Source: Planctomycetota bacterium (lineage in GTDB: Bacteria; Planctomycetota; Planctomycetia; Pirellulales; UBA1268). Taken from it: a stretch of 9,437 bases of DNA. The stretch spans positions 1-9,437 of the forward strand of contig QWQL01000170.1 of the NCBI GenBank assembly GCA_003670825.1. Reading direction: 5' to 3'. The notes beneath the pieces are model-generated. The model did no database searches and had not been told where the DNA came from. It worked only from the letters and a program-made list of their open reading frames with translations. Below, piece after piece: positions 5,675 through 9,437 of this stretch; positions within the stretch are counted from its first letter, which is position 1; the number at the start of each line of letters is the position of its first letter. The position numbers were made by a program, and so were the translations under genes.

Positions 5675-6433
5675 TCACGGCAGCCGGTGGGTCCACGCCG
5701 CGTCGAGATACCGGTCGCGGACAAGGGTCGTGACGCGATCCTGCGGCCAATCGCGGCGAACGTCGTCGGCCGCAAATGCTCGGCGGACCACGGCCTCGAG
5801 CGGCGCGCGGCCGAGCCGGAGGTTTGCGAGAAACGCCTCGTGTGGGCGTCGGGCTCGGTAGCCCGGCTCGCGGGGCGGGTGCCTGAGCACCCGCGAGATC
5901 AGGCCGATGTCAAACCTGTCGAGCAGCGTGCCGTGATAGAGAACGGCCCCGCGGCGGATGCGCAGTGCGTTGCCCGAGACCTTCCGTTCCATGCCGTCGA
6001 CGTCGATCGCAATGTCACTCGCACCGCGGCGGACGACCGGACGCCCAGCGGCCGTCAGGGCGGCGCAGAGCGGATCGAGCATGGCGGCGTGGAGCGAGTC
6101 GATTCCCGGCGCGGTCTCGGGCAGGGGAGCGATCACCGACCACATCAGGCACCCCGGTCCGAGCACCACCGTGAGCCCGCCGCTGGGTCTGCGGAGCACC
6201 CGCACGCCTGCCGCTTGGCAGGCGTCGGGATCGATCTCCGCGGCGAGGTGGCTCGACGACCCGAGCACAACGGTCGGCTCGGCCGCCATCCACGTGCGGA
6301 TCACCGGCCCGCCCCAAAGCCCCTCGTGAACGTCGGCCAGCAACGCCTCGTCGAGGGCCAGATTCTCGGCCACCGTTGGCAGGTCGGCGTCGAGCCAGCA
6401 TGCGGGGCTGAGACCGCTGCGACGTTGACTCAC
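5675..6433 (-). CDS. Lipoate-protein ligase A family protein
   Basis: A 252-aa cytoplasmic protein of the biotin/lipoate A/B ligase fold. Supporting segments in order: N-terminal helix PTVAENLALDEALL (19-32), VVLGSSSHLAAEID (55-68), the ligand loop RRPSGGLTVVLGPGC (81-95), and the catalytic-lysine region ERKVSGNALRIRRGAVLYHGTLL (149-171) with Lys151. In LplA the lysine and the RRxSGGG loop bind lipoyl- or octanoyl-adenylate before transfer to a carrier lysine on 2-oxoacid dehydrogenases or GcvH. The length suits a protein lacking the small C-terminal domain of E. coli LplA. One oddity is that the third glycine of the loop is Leu87. The GTG start at 6433 is supported by AGGAGG with 8-nt spacing. 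It diverges from the HEAT-repeat gene with 25 bp between starts. Whether it ligates lipoate or transfers octanoate cannot be told from sequence. Confidence 0.88.
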   Translation of the reverse strand: MSQRRSGLSPACWLDADLPTVAENLALDEALLADVHEGLWGGPVIRTWMAAEPTVVLGSSSHLAAEIDPDACQAAGVRVLRRPSGGLTVVLGPGCLMWSVIAPLPETAPGIDSLHAAMLDPLCAALTAAGRPVVRRGASDIAIDVDGMERKVSGNALRIRRGAVLYHGTLLDRFDIGLISRVLRHPPREPGYRARRPHEAFLANLRLGRAPLEAVVRRAFAADDVRRDWPQDRVTTLVRDRYLDAAWTHRLP

Positions 6434-6452
6434 GTTCCCGGCCTCCTAGACT
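6425..6452 (+). promoter_or_regulatory. Promoter of the HEAT-repeat gene, apparently giving a leaderless mRNA
   Basis: TTGACT (6425-6430) and TAGACT (6447-6452) are separated by 16 bp. The -35 box matches TTGACA at 5 of 6 positions and the -10 box matches TATAAT at 4 of 6. The ATG begins 7 nt after the -10 box, about where transcription would start. No Shine-Dalgarno sequence precedes the ATG. The -35 box lies inside the first codons of the divergent lipoate-ligase-like gene, and the spacer covers that gene's RBS, so both genes share this short stretch. Confidence 0.5.
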
Positions 6453-6458
6453 TGATCC

Positions 6459-7469
6459 ATGAGCGAACCTTCCCGACGCGGCCCTCGGCCCGACGATGCT
6501 CTGCCGACCGTCGAACCGCCGAGCGCGGCGTTTCTGGTGCAGTTGTTCGTGGTGCCGCTGACGATCGTCTCCTGCGGCCTGTTCGTGGTCTGGGGATTCT
6601 ACTGGCTCGCCCAGATGGGTAACGATCCAGAGAGTTACGTGCGGGCCCTCCGCCGCAACAACGAGGGCCGCTGGCAGGTGGCCCTGAACTTCGCCAACGA
6701 TCTCCGTGGCCCCGGCGGCGCGGCACTCAAGAACGACGCCAAACTGGCGGGCGACCTGACCGGCATCCTCAACGACGAAGTTGCCAGCGGTCGAACCAAC
6801 GGCAGCGGCCACGCGGCCGAGCAGGCCAAGACGCTCTGCGGATATCTCTGCCGTGCGCTCGGTGAGTTTTCGGTGCCCGAAGCCGCCGTGCCCCTGCTCC
6901 AGCGGGCCGTCGACGCCGGTGATCCGCAGACGGCTCAGGCCGCCGTCGAGGCGTTGGCCGTGCTGTCGTCGAACCTCACCTCGGCTGGGAAATCATTTGC
7001 CGACCCGGCTGCCGTCGCCGCCGCCCTCCTGACCGCATCGCGAAGCGACCTTGCAACGCTGCGGTCGTCCGCCAGCTACTCCCTCGGCGTGGTGGGGGGC
7101 TCCGATTCGGTGGCGCGACTGCGGGAACTCCTCGACGATGGCGACGATGACGTCCGCTTCAACGCCGCCATGGGGCTCGCTCGCCAGGGAAGCGACGCGG
7201 CGTGGACCATTCTGGAAGAAATGCTCGCGCTGCCCGACGTTCTACCCCAGGAGGGAGACCAGAAAAGGCAGGCCGAGCGGTACCGTCGGGCGATGATCGT
7301 GGTCAATGCGATCAAAGGCGTGGGCGTGCTCGTCGATTCGTCGAAGCAACCACCCCCCGAGGTGATCTCGAGGCTCATCACAACGCTCGCCGACGATCCG
7401 GTCTCCGATGTCCGATCGAGCGCTGCGGCCCTGCGGCGGCGGATCGATCGACTTGATTCAAACGGCTGA
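6459..7469 (+). CDS. Membrane-anchored HEAT-repeat protein
   Basis: A 336-aa protein with a short cytoplasmic Pro/Arg-rich N-terminus (1-23), one strong membrane helix at about 25-51 (FLVQLFVVPLTIVSCGLFVVWGFYWL) and a large soluble part. From about residue 120 the soluble part is a helical-repeat solenoid of HEAT/PBS-lyase type: a clear repeat at 198-226 (LATLRSSASYSLGVVGGSDSVARLRELL), another starting at 227 (DDGDDDVRFNAAMGLARQGSDAAWTIL), and a final one near 310-330 (ADDPVSDVRSSAAALRRRI). Such repeats serve as protein-binding scaffolds; no catalytic site is seen. The orientation of the soluble part is uncertain, because a basic N-terminus could leave it outside the membrane. ATG at 6459 lacks a ribosome binding site but lies just after a good promoter. 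It converges on the AroE-like gene (40-bp gap). The partner protein is unknown. Confidence 0.85.
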   Translation: MSEPSRRGPRPDDALPTVEPPSAAFLVQLFVVPLTIVSCGLFVVWGFYWLAQMGNDPESYVRALRRNNEGRWQVALNFANDLRGPGGAALKNDAKLAGDLTGILNDEVASGRTNGSGHAAEQAKTLCGYLCRALGEFSVPEAAVPLLQRAVDAGDPQTAQAAVEALAVLSSNLTSAGKSFADPAAVAAALLTASRSDLATLRSSASYSLGVVGGSDSVARLRELLDDGDDDVRFNAAMGLARQGSDAAWTILEEMLALPDVLPQEGDQKRQAERYRRAMIVVNAIKGVGVLVDSSKQPPPEVISRLITTLADDPVSDVRSSAAALRRRIDRLDSNG

Positions 7470-7509
7470 AACACGCCGCCACGGCCGGCAGGACGCGGTC
7501 AGCATGCGA

Positions 7510-8334
7510 TCAGGAGAGATACTCCTCGAGGGAGTCGCGAAGCATCTCGATGTCAGGCTCCAGCCCGGTGAGCATCTGAAAATCGATGGCGGTCTGCGCG
7601 GCATGAATCTCGATGCCGTCGACAACGCAGCAGCCCGCGCTGGCCGCCAGTGAGGCGAGGGGGGAAAGCCCTGCGGTGAGCAAGGCGTCGGCCACCACCA
7701 AGTCGGGGCGCAGGCCGGAAACCGCCGCCGCCTGGCCACCGAGAGAAGACAGCACCACGATGGCGATCTCGGGGGGCACGACGATCCCTGCCTGCCAGTC
7801 GGCCACACCCGCGTCGGCGGCGTGGACGCTCGTCAGCGCCTCGGCGAGCGACCGTGACCGCTCGGTGTCAGGATCGCAGATTACGAGCCGGGTTGCCCCG
7901 GCGAGGGCGAGCTCGAGGGCTGCGGCCCGCCCGCAGGCGTCGGCGCCGATGACGAGCGCGCCCTTGCCGACAGGGTCGACGTGAGCCCGGAGCGCCTCGA
8001 CGATCCCACGGCCGTCGGTCATGTGGCCGGCAAGCCCATCGGTTCGCCTCTCGAGCAGGCTCACACTGCCGGCAAACTCGGCCGACGGGCTCGCCGTGGC
8101 AACCAGCCGCAGGCACGCTTCGCGAAGCGGTCCCGAGACAAGGCACCCGCGAAGGCCGAGGGCGGCAGCGCCCGCCACGGCCGCCGCCACGTCGTCGGCG
8201 GCCACGTCGAAGGTGATGAACCGCCAGTCGAGTTCGGCAGCCTCGATCGCCCGCTCGAAGAGATACTGCGCCGGGTTGCCAGCGGCAGGGCAGCCCAGCA
8301 GTGCGATGATCTCCTGCAGGGCTGGGCTCGTCAT
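7510..8334 (-). CDS. Shikimate dehydrogenase-fold (AroE-like) protein with altered active site
   Basis: From ATG 8334 the protein has 274 residues, the usual AroE length. The fold signature is present: N-terminal ALLGCPAAGNPAQYLFERAIEAAELDWRFITFDV (11-44), the GLRGCLVSGPLRE segment (60-72) where AroE has GxNVTxPxKE, HMTDGRGIVEAL (104-115), a Rossmann motif LVIGADACGRAA (127-138), and a C-terminal DGIEIHAAQTAIDFQMLTG (239-257). The Asp of TDG (107) is kept. The catalytic Lys is replaced by Arg71, and the shikimate-binding Ser pair and Asn of the canonical enzyme are not evident. CDPD (153-156) replaces the NADP-selective NR(T/S), suggesting NAD or no cofactor. It is probably a paralogue with another substrate rather than the pathway enzyme. 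GTG 8403 is a longer alternative but abuts the upstream stop with no room for an RBS. The TPR gene lies 72 bp upstream on the same strand. Confidence 0.8.
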   Translation of the reverse strand: MTSPALQEIIALLGCPAAGNPAQYLFERAIEAAELDWRFITFDVAADDVAAAVAGAAALGLRGCLVSGPLREACLRLVATASPSAEFAGSVSLLERRTDGLAGHMTDGRGIVEALRAHVDPVGKGALVIGADACGRAAALELALAGATRLVICDPDTERSRSLAEALTSVHAADAGVADWQAGIVVPPEIAIVVLSSLGGQAAAVSGLRPDLVVADALLTAGLSPLASLAASAGCCVVDGIEIHAAQTAIDFQMLTGLEPDIEMLRDSLEEYLS

Positions 8335-8406
8335 CGCGGGATCCGTCCTTGCATCCGAACTGCCAGCACCACGCGGCCCTCGTTCGGCACGCCAACTCGC
8401 CACCCT

Positions 8407-8961
8407 TCACACCACGACGTGCGTGGCGGCAAGGAATCGCGGGTCACTCCTGATCGGGTCGAAGTCGCGTTCCTCGCCGGTGAGGTCTCGAAAGCGGTCG
8501 TCAATCGAGATCGCCTTCGTGAGGTGGTCGACCGCCGCCGAAACATCGCCAGCGAGCGAGTGATAGCAGGCGAGATTGTAGAGCAAGAGGGGCTGCCCGG
8601 GCGTGGCCACCAGGCCGCTCCTCAGGGCCGCGATCGCCTCGTCGAGCCTGCCGAGCCGCTTATAGCACCAGCCCAGTCCCAGCCACGATTCCAGGTGCTC
8701 TGGAGCGGCCTCGGCCGCCTGCCGGAGCGGGCCGACCGCTCCATCCCAATCTCCCAGCATGCGCAGGGCACGACCCTCGAGCAGGCTGGCGACGGGCCCG
8801 GACCGGCTGGCCTCGGGTAGTTCGGCGAGTTCCCCAAGCGCCCGCCGGAGCAGCGTACGGGCGTTCTCAGGCATAGGTGCATCGGCGTCGGCGAGGAGTT
8901 CGCCGAGTTCGATATACCCAGCCGCATGCCGCAGGTGGAGTTGTCGAAGATGGCTGTTCAT
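8407..8961 (-). CDS. TPR-repeat protein
   Basis: From ATG 8961 the product has 184 residues and no signal peptide or membrane segment. After a helical N-terminal part (1-55) come three tetratricopeptide repeats at about 57-90, 91-124 and 125-158. They show the family pattern of small and large residues, for example LGLGWCYKRLGRLDEAIAAL (95-114) and YNLACYHSLAGDVSAAVDHL (128-147). The tail ERDFDPIRSDPRF (164-176) is a typical ending of bacterial TPR proteins. It should act as a cytoplasmic protein-protein adaptor. The frame is open to 9138, but the extra 59 residues look non-coding. The chosen ATG has no clear Shine-Dalgarno sequence, so the start is moderately sure. It precedes the AroE-like gene by 72 bp and probably shares its transcript. 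Its partner is unknown. Confidence 0.82.
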   Translation of the reverse strand: MNSHLRQLHLRHAAGYIELGELLADADAPMPENARTLLRRALGELAELPEASRSGPVASLLEGRALRMLGDWDGAVGPLRQAAEAAPEHLESWLGLGWCYKRLGRLDEAIAALRSGLVATPGQPLLLYNLACYHSLAGDVSAAVDHLTKAISIDDRFRDLTGEERDFDPIRSDPRFLAATHVVV

Positions 8962-9072
8962 GGCAGTGAACCAGTGGACGTTCCGTCGAATCGACCCAGT
9001 TGCAGGAATCGTAGCCCCTGCCCCGGGGCGGGCCCAACCCAAGCGTTCTTCTCTGTATACGGAATGATCGGC

Positions 9073-9102
9073 CCGGAGGATCGCCCGGGCTCCTCGGTTT
9101 TT
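9073..9102 (+). terminator. Terminator-like hairpin upstream of the right-edge gene
   Basis: GAGGA and TCCTC, with an outer CC/GG pair and one bulged G, form a stem of about 7 bp. A GCCCGG (9071-9076) / CCGGGC (9085-9090) pairing competes with it. Five T follow at 9098-9102. No plus-strand gene ends before it, so it may be a leader attenuator for the gene at 9204 or the end of a short RNA. Confidence 0.35.
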
Positions 9103-9151
9103 CGGGACGAGCCCGATGCACGAAATCTGACGCAACACGCCACTCTTACCA

Positions 9152-9167
9152 GTGGGGTTCGCCCCAC
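9152..9167 (+). promoter_or_regulatory. UUCG hairpin in the leader of the right-edge gene
   Basis: GTGGGG (9152-9157) and CCCCAC (9162-9167) form a perfect 6-bp stem closed by TTCG, 36 nt before the start codon. The tetraloop is closed by G-C rather than the extra-stable C-G. It would sit in the 5' leader and could affect mRNA stability or work together with the terminator-like hairpin before it. Confidence 0.4.
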
Positions 9168-9203
9168 GTCGCTGCCCATCGCCAACGGACCGAGGAACAC
9201 CAG

Positions 9204-9437
9204 ATGCGTTTGACCGTCAGAACCCTGCTGGCATGGATCGACGGGGTGCTTGCTCCCGAGGACCAGCAGGCCCTGGGCGAGAAGGTGGCCGCCAGCGGCG
9301 TCGCTCCGGCCCTGGTCGAGCGGACCAGGGCCGTCGTCGGGCACCAGGGGCTCTCTGCGCCCTCGCCCGTGGGCCGCGGTCTGGCCGATGATCCCAATAC
9401 GGCCGCCGAGTTTCTCGACAACGTGCTGGACGCCGAA
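9204..9437 (+). CDS. Planctomycete-type conserved protein, N-terminal part only (right edge)
   Basis: ATG at 9204 follows GAGGAA with 6-nt spacing, and the frame stays open for 78 codons to the window end. The visible sequence starts MRLTVRTLLAWIDGVLAP, continues with a helical EKVAASGVAPALVERTRAVV, then a linker and DDPNTAAEFLDNVLDAE. From memory, an N-terminus of this pattern (MRLT-RTLLA-LD, later DPN-VA-YLDN-L) is typical of a planctomycete protein family without established function, in which two similar short helical blocks resemble the N-terminal part of anti-sigma factors. The block around residues 64-78 looks like a second copy of the one at 8-22 (LLAWIDGVLAPED compared with AAEFLDNVLDAE), which supports that reading. 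The rest of the protein, and any membrane helix, lies outside the window. Confidence 0.75.
   Translation, partial: MRLTVRTLLAWIDGVLAPEDQQALGEKVAASGVAPALVERTRAVVGHQGLSAPSPVGRGLADDPNTAAEFLDNVLDAE

Larger units (their letters stand above)
8962..9203. other. Divergent intergenic region with hairpins
   Basis: This 242-bp stretch separates the TPR gene (minus) from the right-edge gene (plus) and must hold both promoters. For the TPR gene, a weak TTGGGC / TACGAT pair with 18-bp spacing lies on the minus strand around 9010-9045. For the plus gene I see no clear -35/-10 pair; TATACG (9056-9061) is the best -10-like box. Two hairpins lie between that box and the plus gene and are listed separately. 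No gene is supported. Confidence 0.4.

Noticed and set aside
5570..6622. 350-residue plus-strand open frame
   Set aside because: It is antisense to the lipoate-ligase-like gene, which has conserved motifs and a good RBS, and it runs through the divergent promoter region.
8335..8403. N-terminal extension of the AroE-like protein from GTG 8403
   Set aside because: The extension does not look like AroE, starts 3 bp after the TPR stop codon with no room for an RBS, and would make the protein longer than usual for the family.
7981..8820. 279-residue plus-strand open frame
   Set aside because: It is antisense to the AroE-like and TPR genes, both of which show clear family motifs.
8962..9138. N-terminal extension of the TPR protein
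   Set aside because: The extra 59 residues are unlike TPR sequence and cover the terminator-like and promoter-like elements of the divergent region.
1..9437. CRISPR array, insertion sequence, prophage or toxin-antitoxin pair
   Set aside because: No regularly spaced direct repeats of 25-40 bp, no transposase-like protein, no terminal inverted repeats with target duplications and no phage-type proteins were seen on either strand.

Overview
The window is GC-rich DNA (strong G/C at third codon positions) and looks chromosomal. It most resembles a planctomycete of the Pirellula/Rhodopirellula type. That placement rests on recalled family resemblance, not on a search: the right-edge gene opens with an 'MRLTVRTLLAW(L/I)D' N-terminus I associate with planctomycete-restricted proteins, the lipoate-ligase-like protein has an 'RRPSGG-TVVLGPGC' loop, and there is a small RRM protein with a glycine-rich tail plus several short proteins of unknown family. 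I see no phage, plasmid, transposon, CRISPR or rRNA sequence.

Layout, left to right. (1) A secreted protein of unknown function, minus strand, cut by the left edge (1-360). (2) About 1.1 kb with no believable gene (361-1462) but several structured motifs, notably three tandem CACC/GGTG dyads at 741-794. (3) A REC-GGDEF response regulator, probably a diguanylate cyclase (minus, 1463-2428). It is divergent from a 128-aa protein of unknown function (plus, 2658-3044). (4) A glycine-rich RRM RNA-binding protein (plus, 3250-3585), with a perfect inverted repeat just before its ribosome binding site and a strong hairpin terminator after it. (5) tRNA-Arg(CCG) on the minus strand (3889-3962) with its own extended -10 promoter. 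(6) A minus-strand series: a lipoate-ligase-family protein (5675-6433), an 89-aa protein of unknown function (5146-5415) and a degenerate family-2 glycosyltransferase-like protein (4047-5051). (7) A membrane-anchored HEAT-repeat protein (plus, 6459-7469), divergent from the lipoate-ligase gene across only 25 bp and probably leaderless. (8) A minus-strand pair: a TPR protein (8407-8961), then a shikimate-dehydrogenase-fold protein (7510-8334) lacking the catalytic lysine. (9) The start of a conserved planctomycete-type protein (plus, 9204 to the right edge).

The window does not form one pathway. The genes are mostly single units or pairs on alternating strands, as is common in planctomycetes. 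The recurring theme is enzyme folds with altered active-site residues: a GT2-like protein without the DxD, an AroE-like protein with Arg for the catalytic Lys, a lipoate ligase with Leu in its glycine loop, and a receiver domain with His in its acidic pair. The other theme is structured non-coding DNA near gene starts.
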